Shown: piece after piece, positions 34,963 through 43,184 of the stretch
Layout: each line of letters opens with the position of its first letter
Numbering within the stretch: the first letter of the stretch is position 1
Assembly: GCF_009882935.1 (NCBI RefSeq)
Contig: NZ_WTVA01000003.1
Span: 222,715 to 286,714, forward strand
DNA length: 64,000 bases
Source: Sneathiella chungangensis
Lineage (GTDB): Bacteria > Pseudomonadota > Alphaproteobacteria > Sneathiellales > Sneathiellaceae
Direction of reading: 5' to 3'
Program-made: the position numbers and the translations under genes
Notes under the pieces: generated by a model
The model's input: only the letters and a program-made list of their open reading frames with translations
Told to the model about the DNA's origin: nothing
The model's database searches: none

Positions 34963-35849
34963 GGGGTCGTCACCGCTCTTTTCCGGAACAGATCGGCGAG
35001 GAGTCGCCCGGCGGGGCCGAGTTTCTCCGGCGCCGGGATGACGAGGCTGAGCGGTATCAGCGCCTCCAGCTTGTCGCGGGTATCGAGACGGCAGAGATTG
35101 CCGCCGTCAATATCCTCCTGAAACAGATGCGCGGGCAACCAGCAGAACCCGATACCGGAGAGCAGGATGTCGCGCGCCTGGTGAAACCCGCTGACGGTCC
35201 AGCGCTGCTCCGATTTCAGCCAGCCGACGGTGATGGGCAATTCCGTTTTGGTCCCGTCACTGATGACAATCTGCAGATGCCGCTGCAATTCGCCCGTCTC
35301 GATCGGGCTGTTCTGGGCAATCAGCGGGTGATCCTTCCCGGCGAAGGGGCTGAGCGGCACCCGCATCAACGGGGTGCCAAGGAAGCCGGAGGGAACGATC
35401 GGACTGACGACCATGTCTGCCGCAGCCGTCCGGATCGCCTCCACCGCGCCGTTGAGAAAGACATTTTCGATCTTGAGCCGTGTCCCGTGCCCCTGTTCGT
35501 GAAATTCCCGAAGAACCTCGATTAGGCGGTCTTTGGGGTAGATACCCTCGACCGCCACCCTGATTTCGGTTTCCCAGCCCTGCAGCGCCGTTTCGGCAAG
35601 CCGTTCCAGATCCTTCGCATCCTCAATCAATTGCAGGGAGCGCCGCCGCATGACCTCCCCGATCGGGGTGAGGCGGACCTGCTTTCCCGCGACGGTGACA
35701 AGCTGCATCCCGAGCTGGTCCTGCAGTTTTTGCACCGCGTGATGGAGGGAGGAATGGCTGCGGTTCAGCTTTTCGGCCGCCTGAAGATACCCGCCGTGAT
35801 CGATGACGGCGTTGAAAATCTGCCATTGTGTGAGGGTCGCTTTTAACAT
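34959..35849 (-). CDS. LysR-family transcriptional regulator
   Basis: A 296-residue regulator. The N-terminal helix-turn-helix (about 5-60) reads F-N-A-V-I-D-H-G-G-Y-L-Q-A-A-E-K-L-N-R-S-H-S in separate helices and continues V-Q-K-L-Q-D-Q-L-G. The remainder is the LysR effector-binding domain. It is divergent from a DoxX gene, which it probably controls. A perfect 19-bp palindrome with the T-N11-A LysR core overlaps its own start codon. Confidence 0.93.
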   Translation of the reverse strand: MLKATLTQWQIFNAVIDHGGYLQAAEKLNRSHSSLHHAVQKLQDQLGMQLVTVAGKQVRLTPIGEVMRRRSLQLIEDAKDLERLAETALQGWETEIRVAVEGIYPKDRLIEVLREFHEQGHGTRLKIENVFLNGAVEAIRTAAADMVVSPIVPSGFLGTPLMRVPLSPFAGKDHPLIAQNSPIETGELQRHLQIVISDGTKTELPITVGWLKSEQRWTVSGFHQARDILLSGIGFCWLPAHLFQEDIDGGNLCRLDTRDKLEALIPLSLVIPAPEKLGPAGRLLADLFRKRAVTTP

Positions 35850-35866
35850 GTCTAATAATTAGACAT
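35848..35866. promoter_or_regulatory. LysR-type palindrome overlapping the lysR start codon
   Basis: ATGTCTAATAATTAGACAT is a perfect 19-bp palindrome that includes the T-N11-A core TCTAATAATTAGA. Its first bases are the regulator's start codon on the minus strand. Position suggests autorepression and, 72 bp away, control of the divergent DoxX gene. A wider repeat TGCCGAA...TTCGGCA (35871-35918) lies beside it. Confidence 0.7.
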
Positions 35867-35937
35867 TATATGCCGAAATTATTCAATTTATATTCTAAAA
35901 AGCAGACATATATTCGGCAAATAACGCTTGATGTAGG

Positions 35938-36345
35938 ATGGAGTTGATGTCGATGTTAGAAAAATTGAACCCCTTATTTGACCTTGCGGGTCGGATATTT
36001 ATCGCGATCCTGTTTGTCCCGGCAGGAATCAGCAAGATCACCGGCTATAGCGGCACGGCCGGCTATATGGAGTCTGTGGGTGTGCCGGGCATCCTGCTGC
36101 CGCTGGTTATTTTGGTCGAGCTTGGCGGCGGACTTGCCATTCTCGCCGGCTGGCAGACGCGGATCGTGGCCTTTCTGCTTGCTGGTTTCTGCCTCGTTTC
36201 GGCGCTGATATTCCATTACCAGCCCGCCGAGCAGATGCAGATGATCCTGTTCATGAAGAATATCGCGATCGCGGGCGGCCTGTTGTTCCTTGTCGCGAAC
36301 GGCGCCGGCGCCTACAGCCTCGATGCGCGGTTGAAGAAAGACTGA
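35938..36345 (+). CDS. DoxX-family membrane protein
   Basis: A 135-residue, four-helix DoxX-family protein. It carries the usual opening G-R-I-F-I-A-I-L-F-V-P-A-G-I-S-K and the later V-E-L-G-G-G-L-A-I-L-A-G-W. DoxX proteins are often part of oxidative-stress or quinone-linked membrane complexes, but no activity can be read here. Translation may start at the ATG at 35938, 35947 or 35953; the exact start is uncertain. It is divergent from the LysR gene and ends before a strong terminator. Confidence 0.9.
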   Translation: MELMSMLEKLNPLFDLAGRIFIAILFVPAGISKITGYSGTAGYMESVGVPGILLPLVILVELGGGLAILAGWQTRIVAFLLAGFCLVSALIFHYQPAEQMQMILFMKNIAIAGGLLFLVANGAGAYSLDARLKKD

Positions 36346-36366
36346 TCGACAATCGCTTTTATTAAA

Positions 36367-36404
36367 GGGGCGGCGGGATGGCAATATTCCGCCGCCCTTT
36401 TTTT
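36367..36404 (+). terminator. Intrinsic terminator after the DoxX gene
   Basis: GGGCGGCGG (36368-36376) pairs perfectly with CCGCCGCCC (36389-36397) and is followed by seven T residues. It separates the DoxX unit from the FNR-box promoter that begins right after the T-tract. Confidence 0.92.
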
Positions 36405-36444
36405 GATCAGGATCATGGCGCCCCGCCGGCGGGAAGTCTAGATT
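36403..36444 (+). promoter_or_regulatory. FNR/FixK box and -10 for the Met-rich periplasmic gene
   Basis: TTGAT-CAGG-ATCAT (36403-36416) differs from the FNR/FixK consensus TTGAT-N4-ATCAA in the last base only. TAGATT (36439-36444) starts 29.5 bp from the box centre, which is the class II (-41.5) arrangement. The gene starts 28 bp further on. Confidence 0.65.
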
Positions 36445-36472
36445 TCAGGCTTGGCAACGAAGGAGTGCGACA

Positions 36473-36847
36473 ATGACTTTCACAAGAAAAATCACGATGG
36501 CTGCCGCCGTCCTCGCGCTCTCGCTCGGGTTGCTGGGCGGCCCCGTCGGGACCGCGCAGGCCCAGCAGAAGGACGAGCCGATCTACGGCAGTCAGATGAT
36601 GACGGAACAGGAGCGGATGGAATACCGCAACCAGATGATGAACGCCAAGTCCGATCAGGAACGCGAGCAGATCCGCATGGAGCATCACACGCAGATGCAG
36701 GCCCGCGCGAAGGAACGCGGCGTCACGCTCCCCGAAAACCCGCCGATGGGCAAGGGCATGGGGTCAGGCATGGGGCCCGGCAAGGGCATGGATTCCGGCA
36801 TGGGAACGGGGTCCGGCATGGGAATGAAGAAAAAAGGCGGCGGCTGA
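36473..36847 (+). CDS. Small periplasmic protein with Met/Gly/Lys-rich tail
   Basis: A 124-residue precursor with a Sec signal peptide (about 1-30, ending A-Q-A). The mature core has M-T-E-Q-E-R-M-E-Y-R-N-Q-M and E-R-E-Q-I-R-M-E-H-H, a pattern I recognise from short uncharacterised periplasmic proteins of Rhodospirillum-like bacteria. The tail (about 90-124) repeats G-M-G-S-G-M-G-P and ends in lysines and glycines; its methionines could bind soft metals. No function is assigned. A near-consensus FNR box precedes it. Confidence 0.78.
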   Translation: MTFTRKITMAAAVLALSLGLLGGPVGTAQAQQKDEPIYGSQMMTEQERMEYRNQMMNAKSDQEREQIRMEHHTQMQARAKERGVTLPENPPMGKGMGSGMGPGKGMDSGMGTGSGMGMKKKGGG

Positions 36848-36848
36848 T

Positions 36849-37715
36849 CTAGTCATGCTGCGGGCTGCGCCAGCCCGCGGCGAGGGCGTCGCTCTCTGAG
36901 CAGAACCAGCGCTCCCCCCGCTTTTCGTTGATCTGCGTGTCGTCATACCAGCGGCTGCCCGGCAGATGGTAGATTTTGCCGTTTTTGCTGATATTGCCCT
37001 TGATATTGCAGTCGCGGCGCACAACCGAGGCGGTGCGCTGATCCTGCCGCCAGGTCCAGGGCATCCGGAAATTTCCCTGCCAGAGCCCGGCGCCCTCCGC
37101 CTTGGCGGTCCGTTCCTCGGGCAGGTAGCGCTCGCTATAGCGGCGGAAGGCGACGGCCCAACCCGCGCGCACCATCTCGGCATTGAGATTGACCTCTCCG
37201 GCGAAGCAGGTCGCCAGCAGTCGGTGATATATATCCTGTTCCGTGCCCTCGCAGCGGAGGGTGGCAGGGCCCGCAAGCGCCGCGAGGTGGGATTTTGCGC
37301 GCGCCCCGCAAGGATAGGAGCTGCCATCCCCGGCGAAGCAGCTCTGGTCCCTCTCCGGCGCATCGATCCCGACAAGCCGCACGCGCGTTCCCTTTATATC
37401 CAGCGTATCGCCATCGATGATCCGGGCGGGGCCGACAAGGCCGTTGCCGCTCTCCTCATGTGCAACGACGGGGCGGGAAGGGGCCATGCCGCTCATATCT
37501 GAGGGGAGGGTGGCGATGACGACACCCGCGATCACGCTGAGGGCGGCCACAAGCGCGAAGGGAGAGACGGGCTTCCGGCGCCGCTTGTGTCTTTCACGTG
37601 AAAAATCTATCGGCTGTTTGAAGACAGATTTGCGCCGCCGCTCGGCCTTTGCCCAGGGGCTTTGGGATGGTTTTTTCCTAGATACACTCACAAATCGCAT
37701 AACCGCGTCGTCCAT
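36849..37715 (-). CDS. Thermonuclease-family (SNase-like) protein
   Basis: A 288-residue protein with a basic N-terminal cytoplasmic part, one membrane segment (about 48-70) and a staphylococcal-nuclease-like domain (about 100-235). The fold motifs are I-D-G-D-T-L-D-I-K, V-R-L-V-G-I-D-A-P-E-R and A-E-M-V-R-A-G-W-A. The basic catalytic residues are only partly conserved (R-L-V-G, E-R), so nuclease activity is plausible but unproven. The C-terminal portion has a Cys-containing conserved extension, found in alphaproteobacterial relatives. The stop is 1 bp from the convergent gene. Confidence 0.86.
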   Translation of the reverse strand: MDDAVMRFVSVSRKKPSQSPWAKAERRRKSVFKQPIDFSRERHKRRRKPVSPFALVAALSVIAGVVIATLPSDMSGMAPSRPVVAHEESGNGLVGPARIIDGDTLDIKGTRVRLVGIDAPERDQSCFAGDGSSYPCGARAKSHLAALAGPATLRCEGTEQDIYHRLLATCFAGEVNLNAEMVRAGWAVAFRRYSERYLPEERTAKAEGAGLWQGNFRMPWTWRQDQRTASVVRRDCNIKGNISKNGKIYHLPGSRWYDDTQINEKRGERWFCSESDALAAGWRSPQHD

Positions 37716-37789
37716 TGCAGAAAGACGTCTGCGGGTCGATTATGTGACGGGGTGGGTTAAGAAACCGTTTGAGGGGCGGAATTTGGCCG

Positions 37790-38758
37790 TTAGCGGGTCC
37801 TGGTGGCCGCCTCGGTCAGGACATTGATATCGGCGCCCTTTTTATGCGCGTTCTCGGAGAGATGACGCCGCCAGGCGCGGGCGCCGGGCCGTCCTTGAAA
37901 GAGGCCGAGCATATGCCGCGTGATCGAGTTGAGCGGCACGCCCGCCGCCATTTCCCGCGCGACATAAGGGAGCATCTGATCGATCACCTCGCGCCGCTCC
38001 GGCGTGTCATCCTCCACGCCATAGTAGCGCCGGTCGATCTCGGCGAGAAAATAGGGGTTCTGATAGGCCTCGCGCCCGATCATCACGCCATCCACCTGCT
38101 GAAGATGGGCGTCAATCTCCTCATGGCTCGAAATCCCGCCATTGAGGATGATCTCCAGCTCCGGCATGTCCTGCTTCAACCGGTAGACGCGGTCATAATC
38201 GAGCGGCGGGATGGTGCGGTTCTCCTTCGGGCTCAGGCCCGTGAGCCAGGCCTTGCGGGCATGGATGATGAAGGTTTTGATGCCCGTCTCCGCCACCCGC
38301 TCGATAAAGCCCTTGAAATAGTCATAGCTGTCGAGATCGTCGATGCCGATGCGCGTTTTCACCGTGACGGGGAGGGAAGTCGCCCCCTGCATCGCCGCGA
38401 CGCAGGCCGCCACCGTCTCCGGCTCCGCCATCAGGCAGGCACCGAAGCGGCCGTTCTGCACCCGATCGGACGGGCAGCCGACATTGAGATTGATCTCCTG
38501 ATAGCCATAGCCTTCCGCGATTTCCGAACATTTGGCCAGCGCCTCCGGCTCACTCCCGCCGAGCTGCAGGGCAAGCGGCTGCTCCGCCGGATCAAAGCGC
38601 AGAAAGCGGTCCGTATCGCCATGGATAATCGCCCCCGTCGTCACCATCTCCGTATAGAGCAGCGCACGCGAGGAAATCAGGCGCAGAAAATACCGGTCAT
38701 GCCGATCCGTCCAGTCCATCATCGGGGCTATGCTGATTGTGCGGTCGAGTTTGGTCAT
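37790..38758 (-). CDS. dusA: tRNA-dihydrouridine(20/20a) synthase
   Basis: A 322-residue FMN enzyme reducing U20/U20a in tRNA. The N-terminus [11 protein letters not shown] is DusA-type, and the catalytic Cys is in [21 protein letters not shown] supports the DusA subgroup. No Shine-Dalgarno sequence is visible before the ATG; the upstream bases belong to the 3' end of an AT-rich gene that stops 5 bp away. The dusA 5' end is a known integration hotspot. Confidence 0.95.
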   Translation of the reverse strand: MTKLDRTISIAPMMDWTDRHDRYFLRLISSRALLYTEMVTTGAIIHGDTDRFLRFDPAEQPLALQLGGSEPEALAKCSEIAEGYGYQEINLNVGCPSDRVQNGRFGACLMAEPETVAACVAAMQGATSLPVTVKTRIGIDDLDSYDYFKGFIERVAETGIKTFIIHARKAWLTGLSPKENRTIPPLDYDRVYRLKQDMPELEIILNGGISSHEEIDAHLQQVDGVMIGREAYQNPYFLAEIDRRYYGVEDDTPERREVIDQMLPYVAREMAAGVPLNSITRHMLGLFQGRPGARAWRRHLSENAHKKGADINVLTEAATRTR

Positions 38759-38763
38759 TTCTG

Positions 38764-39576
38764 TTATTCAACATTGCTTCTTAAATTATCATTATATCTT
38801 GTTTGGAATGATCGCAGTACTCGATTGTGCGGTTCTAGTCTTCTATCTTTGAATCTGCATGTTTGAACTTTCCATGGCCTGCGTCCGTATTTTTCATTAA
38901 TTGAATTATATAGCCAATTATCGATCGCTATTATTTGTCGTTTTGTTAGTTCCGAATAGTCGTCGATTTCATGTTTCCGTACATCGGGAATATTACCATC
39001 ACCGTGCGCAATACCTCCTCGGCGCGATACAAGATCGTCAATAAATATTCCATTCGACCTTCCTTCATTACTCAAATAGTCCCAACAATTGCCACGAATC
39101 CATGGAAATTCATTTTTCGAGACACCAGCTATATTTGAGAAAATTTTTTCAACCTGCGGTGACTTCGGGGTATTGAATTTCACTAACTCTTCATCAACCA
39201 AGCCTTTCACATTTTTTACCCAATCATTTTCTATTAAACTCATCGCTTTGTCAGAGAGCTTTGCATTATTGGAAGCAAATGCAGATTTCAAATGGTTATT
39301 AAGATATACAGATAAATGACTTAAGCGTTCATCTGAAAGCGAACTGCACCTTTGACAAATAAAGATAGTAGATTCTCTGATTATGTCCTCAATATACACT
39401 TGCCAAGCGGAACATAAAATTACTACGGCACTTTTTGTGATGTGCCCTAGAGCAACTCTTCCTCGTTGATTGTTATTGCCTTGGGCTTCCCGAACAATTT
39501 CATACGCTTCGAGAAGACCGGAAACTTCACCGAAATTTCTTTCAAATTTTCTTAGAGCTTGAGACATTGTATTCAC
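38764..39576 (-). CDS. HEPN-domain protein (RiboL-PSP / MAE_28990-like), AT-rich
   Basis: A 270-residue protein of low GC content compared with its neighbours. The stretch [16 protein letters not shown] (about 50-65) is typical of RiboL-PSP/MAE_28990-type HEPN domains, and S-R-R-G-G-I-A-H-G gives the catalytic R-x4-H motif of HEPN RNases (R186, H191). Proteins of this kind act in toxin-antitoxin, abortive-infection and other defence systems. No partner antitoxin is visible. Base use and position 5' of dusA point to horizontal acquisition. Confidence 0.75.
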   Translation of the reverse strand: MNTMSQALRKFERNFGEVSGLLEAYEIVREAQGNNNQRGRVALGHITKSAVVILCSAWQVYIEDIIRESTIFICQRCSSLSDERLSHLSVYLNNHLKSAFASNNAKLSDKAMSLIENDWVKNVKGLVDEELVKFNTPKSPQVEKIFSNIAGVSKNEFPWIRGNCWDYLSNEGRSNGIFIDDLVSRRGGIAHGDGNIPDVRKHEIDDYSELTKRQIIAIDNWLYNSINEKYGRRPWKVQTCRFKDRRLEPHNRVLRSFQTRYNDNLRSNVE

Positions 39577-39810
39577 CCCATTCAGTATTTTTATATTACA
39601 TTATAACTAAAGGGAGAATTTATCGTAGTGAATTATACTAAGTGGTAGAAGTTCACAAATTTAGTAAATTAGTGAAGCGCATTTGATTTCAACGTGCTTT
39701 GGTGAAGAAAGCTAAAATGAAAAGTTGGGGGGCTTCGCTGTAATATATCTCACGGCACTTGCCGAAAGGCGGCGACAGGCGCTACACTTCTTCGCAAAAA
39801 GGAGAAGAAA

Positions 39811-40698
39811 ATGGGAGAAACCCTTCGGTCCGTTGGCGGCTTTACGGTCGAGCCGCTGGATAAAAGCTTCGGCGCGGTGGTGCGGGAGATTGATCTGCGC
39901 ACTCTCGATGCGGCGACCTTTGACGATCTCTATCAGGCCTGGCTGACCTATGGCCTGCTGATCTTTCCGGAGCAGGGGCTCGGAAAATCCGAGCAGGTGG
40001 CCTTTGCCCGGCGCTTTGGCGATCTGATCGAGGAGCTGAAGGCCGTCGAGATCAGCAATGTCAAGCCGGACGGCAGCCTCCGCGATGCGCCGGACGATGA
40101 CATGATGAAGATCATCCGCGGCAATATGCACTGGCACCAGGACAGCACCTATATGCCGGTGCAGGCGAAGGGCGCGGTGTTCAGCGCCCATGTCGTGCCG
40201 AAGCGGCAGGGCGATACCGCCTTTGCCGATATGCGCGATGCCTATGATGCGCTGGATGACGAGACGAAGGCGCAGATCAGCACGCTTTCGGCCTTTCACT
40301 CCCTCGAATACAGCCAGCGGGCCGTGGGGGAGGAGACCAAGAAGGAAAACAGCGAATATATCGGCTATGGCCTGAATGTGGGCGAGGTGCCGCTGCGGCC
40401 GCTGGTGAAGATCCATCCGGAAACCGGGCGCAAGGCGCTGGCCGTCGGGCGCCATGCCTATGGTATTCCGGGCCTGTCAGAGGCGGACTCGGAGGCACTC
40501 ATCGCCCGGCTCAACGACTTTGCCGTCAGTGATGAGCGGCGGATCTATCAGCACCGCTGGAGCGCCGGGGATATCGTCGTCTGGGATAACCGCTGCCTGA
40601 TGCATAAAGCCTGCGAATGGGATTTCTCCGAACCGCGCATCATGCTGCATTCGCGCATCGCCGGCGATCCTTTGAGCGAACGGGCCTTAGCGCCGTAA
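39811..40698 (+). CDS. TauD/TfdA-family Fe(II)/2-oxoglutarate dioxygenase
   Basis: A 295-residue dioxygenase. The iron site is H109-Q-D111 in M-H-W-H-Q-D and distal H265 in L-M-H-K-A-C; the 2-oxoglutarate Arg is likely in H-S-R-I-A-G-D. The sequence resembles the TfdA branch, which hydroxylates and cleaves aryloxy or other carboxylate substrates; the real substrate is not known. AGGAGAA precedes the ATG. It overlaps the convergent GlxA-type gene by 12 bp. Confidence 0.9.
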   Translation: MGETLRSVGGFTVEPLDKSFGAVVREIDLRTLDAATFDDLYQAWLTYGLLIFPEQGLGKSEQVAFARRFGDLIEELKAVEISNVKPDGSLRDAPDDDMMKIIRGNMHWHQDSTYMPVQAKGAVFSAHVVPKRQGDTAFADMRDAYDALDDETKAQISTLSAFHSLEYSQRAVGEETKKENSEYIGYGLNVGEVPLRPLVKIHPETGRKALAVGRHAYGIPGLSEADSEALIARLNDFAVSDERRIYQHRWSAGDIVVWDNRCLMHKACEWDFSEPRIMLHSRIAGDPLSERALAP

Positions 40699-41688
40699 CT
40701 CATCAGCCGGGCGGCGGAACCTTTTCCGAAAAGCGCCCGGCGTTGTTTGCGTGTATCGCTCAAATAGACGGCGGAAGGCGGAGATATCCTCATATCCGAT
40801 GTCATTTGATATCTGCTGCAGGCTTCTGTCGCTCATCCTCAGCAGTTCCTTGGCTTTGCCAATTCTTTCCGATTGCAGATATTCCAATGGCGTCATCCCG
40901 CGCTCTTTCTTGTACCGCCGCTGCAGCGTTCTTGGTGTAACAGCCGCATAGTGCGCGAGATTTTCGAGGGAATAGGATTTTTGCATATTCGCAACCAGCC
41001 AGTTTTCCACTTTCGCGATGAAGTCGGATCGCTTGCGGGTAAACAGGGCTTGGTCGGCGTAGGGCCCCTGGCTCGTCCGCGCACCGTCCAGCAACCCGAG
41101 GTTAAGGGTCTTTTGCGCGGCGTCTGCGCCAATAAATTTTTTGATCAGATGGATTGCGACATCAAAAGCGGCGGAAAAGGCGCCGGAAGTTGTGATATTG
41201 CCGTCCGTGACGATCAGCGCGTTCGCTTTCACTTTCGCGGCCGGGACCATTTTTTGCAGCAAAGACGCCATAAACCATGCCGTCGTACATCTGACGTCCG
41301 TCAGCAAGCCTGCCTTGCCCAATAAAAAGGCACCGCCGCAAATGGAGACGAGTTCCGTCCCGTCTTTGGGGGCATTGGCCAGCAGCCTTGTTTCCGCATC
41401 CAGCCGGTCTAGTCGGCTTTTGAAATCGTGAATATTCACAAACATGAACGCCGGGACGAGAATGATGTCGAACGCCGGGCGAGGGACATAGGGGCAATCC
41501 AGTGTCTCGCCGCCGGACAGTTTGACCTTCTGCCGCCGTGCCCGGAACAGGGAGATATCGATTTCCGTTTTTGCCGAGGCGGCGGCCAGGGCATTGGCGA
41601 TTTCAAGGGTGTCCCGGAACCCGAATACCTCTGAGCCGAGGCAGCCCGGATAAATGAGAATGCCGATCGATAGATTTTTCTTCATCAT
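40687..41688 (-). CDS. GlxA-family regulator (DJ-1/PfpI domain + AraC HTH)
   Basis: A 333-residue regulator with an N-terminal DJ-1/PfpI domain (about 1-185; nucleophile elbow in V-S-I-C-G-G-A-F-L-L-G) and a C-terminal AraC helix-turn-helix pair (about 225-330; L-A-H-Y-A-A-V-T-P-R-T-L-Q-R-R-Y and S-N-D-I-G-Y-E-D). Start is ATG 41688 or 41685. No Shine-Dalgarno sequence is seen; the first base lies next to operator-like inverted repeats, so the mRNA may be nearly leaderless. It probably controls the divergent PfpI/GST genes. Confidence 0.9.
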   Translation of the reverse strand: MMKKNLSIGILIYPGCLGSEVFGFRDTLEIANALAAASAKTEIDISLFRARRQKVKLSGGETLDCPYVPRPAFDIILVPAFMFVNIHDFKSRLDRLDAETRLLANAPKDGTELVSICGGAFLLGKAGLLTDVRCTTAWFMASLLQKMVPAAKVKANALIVTDGNITTSGAFSAAFDVAIHLIKKFIGADAAQKTLNLGLLDGARTSQGPYADQALFTRKRSDFIAKVENWLVANMQKSYSLENLAHYAAVTPRTLQRRYKKERGMTPLEYLQSERIGKAKELLRMSDRSLQQISNDIGYEDISAFRRLFERYTQTTPGAFRKRFRRPADELRR

Positions 41689-41724
41689 GACATATTGTCT
41701 ATATTGACACTAATAATGTCAATA
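41689..41724. promoter_or_regulatory. Two inverted repeats in the GlxA-type/PfpI divergent region
   Basis: GACA-TAT-TGTC (41689-41699) abuts the regulator's start codon. TATTGACA-CTAATAA-TGTCAATA (41702-41724) follows and contains TTGACA on both strands, so it likely includes a -35 element for each direction. Both are perfect repeats and are probable operators. Confidence 0.65.
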
Positions 41725-41795
41725 ACGCCTTTTGATTTAGCGCGCCCGCCTTGCCAGACTGCGGATCTGACATGGACAGATTTGAAAGGCTTCAG

Positions 41796-42464
41796 ATGAA
41801 AATCACTTTTGTATTATTCGACGGATATACCGCCCTCGATTTTATCGGCGGCTATGAAGTGCTTGCGCGGCTGCCGGGCGCGACCGCGAATTTTGCCGCA
41901 TTGGAAACCGGGATAGTAGCCTCTGATACAAGACGGCTGGGTGTCGTTGCCTATCAGAAGCTGGAGGATATCACGGAGCCGGGCATATTATTTATCCCCG
42001 GTGGCCCGGGCGCACGGGTGGCGCTTCAGAACCGGCAACTCCTCGAAGAAATTCGCCGTCTGCATAAAACCAGCGACTGGACCGTCGGTGTCTGCAATGG
42101 CGTGGAACTGCTCGGCAAGGCCGGGTTGCTCGAAGGCGTCACTGTTACGACGAATTATTTCTCCCGCGATGATGTTACCGGATATGGCGCGAATGTGGTG
42201 CCGGAGCGCTTTACGGCCGATGGCAAGATCGTCACCGGCGCGGGCGTTTCGGCCAGCATTGATACGGCATTTTTTCTTGCCGCCAAGATCGCCGGTGAGA
42301 GCACGTCGCGGGCGCTGCAGCTTGGCATTGAATATTATCCGGCACCACCATTTCCGGACACTAAAGCTGTTGATGAGGCGCCGGATTTCATCAAGCAGAT
42401 TATCGGAGCCTTTGAGGATTCCGATGCCGAACGCGCCATGCTTGCCCAACCCACACCTTTTTAA
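41796..42464 (+). CDS. DJ-1/PfpI-family protein
   Basis: A 222-residue class I glutamine-amidotransferase-like protein. The sequence L-F-D-G-Y-T-A-L-D-F-I-G opens it, and the nucleophile elbow is in V-G-V-C-N-G-V-E-L-L-G (Cys about residue 105). The lack of an HTH domain separates it from the divergent GlxA-type regulator. Isonitrile hydratase and DJ-1-like hydrolases belong here; activity is unknown. ATG 41796 has AAAGG six bases upstream. Confidence 0.87.
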   Translation: MKITFVLFDGYTALDFIGGYEVLARLPGATANFAALETGIVASDTRRLGVVAYQKLEDITEPGILFIPGGPGARVALQNRQLLEEIRRLHKTSDWTVGVCNGVELLGKAGLLEGVTVTTNYFSRDDVTGYGANVVPERFTADGKIVTGAGVSASIDTAFFLAAKIAGESTSRALQLGIEYYPAPPFPDTKAVDEAPDFIKQIIGAFEDSDAERAMLAQPTPF

Positions 42465-42479
42465 ATGGGAGAAAACCCG

Positions 42480-43127
42480 ATGACCATCCTCTATTTCAGC
42501 CCCATGGCCTGCTCGCTCGCCAGCAGGATTGCCCTGCTGCTTGCCGGCGCAGAGGCGAATTTCGTCAGTATCGATCTGAAAACGCATAAATTGAGCGATA
42601 CGCAGGCGGATTACTTTGACGTGACGGTGAAAGGGAAGGTGCCGGTCCTGGATAGGGAGGACGGGGGAAGACTTTCAGAAAATGCAGCCGTATTGCAATA
42701 TATCGCCGATCTCAATCCGACGGCCGGGCTTGCGCCGCCGGCCGGAAGTCCGGAACGGTATAAATTGCAGGAATGGCTGTCCTTTCTGGGCACGGAACTG
42801 CATAAAGCAATCGTGTTCCTTCTTTATGCGCCGGATGTCCCGGAAGATGTTCGCCGGTTTGCCGTATCAAAAGCGCCTGAAATCCTGGCGGTTGTTGAGG
42901 ACGCATTGACGGAAGGTCCGTTTCTGCTTGGAGATAATTTCTCCGTCGCGGACGCCTATTTGTTCTGGGCGGTCCTGTTGCTGCGCAACAAGGGTATCGA
43001 TCTCTCGGCATATTCCCATCTGGCGGCCTATTTCGAGAAGGTCTCCGCGATCCCGGAGGTTCGGCAAGCCGTGGGAACGGAAATGGCGCTTATCGCCCAA
43101 GCAAGACAAACGCGGACAGCCCGCTAG
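42480..43127 (+). CDS. Glutathione S-transferase family protein
   Basis: A 215-residue GST. The N-terminal thioredoxin-like domain has Y-F-S-P-M-A-C-S-L-A-S-R-I, with the Ser/Cys region of beta-class GSTs, then V-K-G-K-V-P-V-L and E-N-A-A-V-L-Q-Y-I for glutathione binding. The C-terminal helical domain ends with F-S-V-A-D-A-Y-L-F-W. GGGAGA at 42467-42472 supports ATG 42480. It follows the PfpI gene by 15 bp, so the two form an operon. Confidence 0.9.
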   Translation: MTILYFSPMACSLASRIALLLAGAEANFVSIDLKTHKLSDTQADYFDVTVKGKVPVLDREDGGRLSENAAVLQYIADLNPTAGLAPPAGSPERYKLQEWLSFLGTELHKAIVFLLYAPDVPEDVRRFAVSKAPEILAVVEDALTEGPFLLGDNFSVADAYLFWAVLLLRNKGIDLSAYSHLAAYFEKVSAIPEVRQAVGTEMALIAQARQTRTAR

Positions 43128-43140
43128 TCTGAATGCGGCG

Positions 43141-43163
43141 CTGCCCGGCGGGAGGCCGGGCAG
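43141..43163. terminator. Perfect stem-loop between convergent GST and cytochrome genes
   Basis: CTGCCCGGC (43141-43149) and GCCGGGCAG (43155-43163) form a perfect 9-bp stem with a 5-base loop. No T-tract follows on either strand, so it may be a weak bidirectional terminator or an mRNA 3'-end stabiliser. Confidence 0.45.
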
Positions 43164-43184
43164 GCTGTTGGTGGGGGCCGTCCG

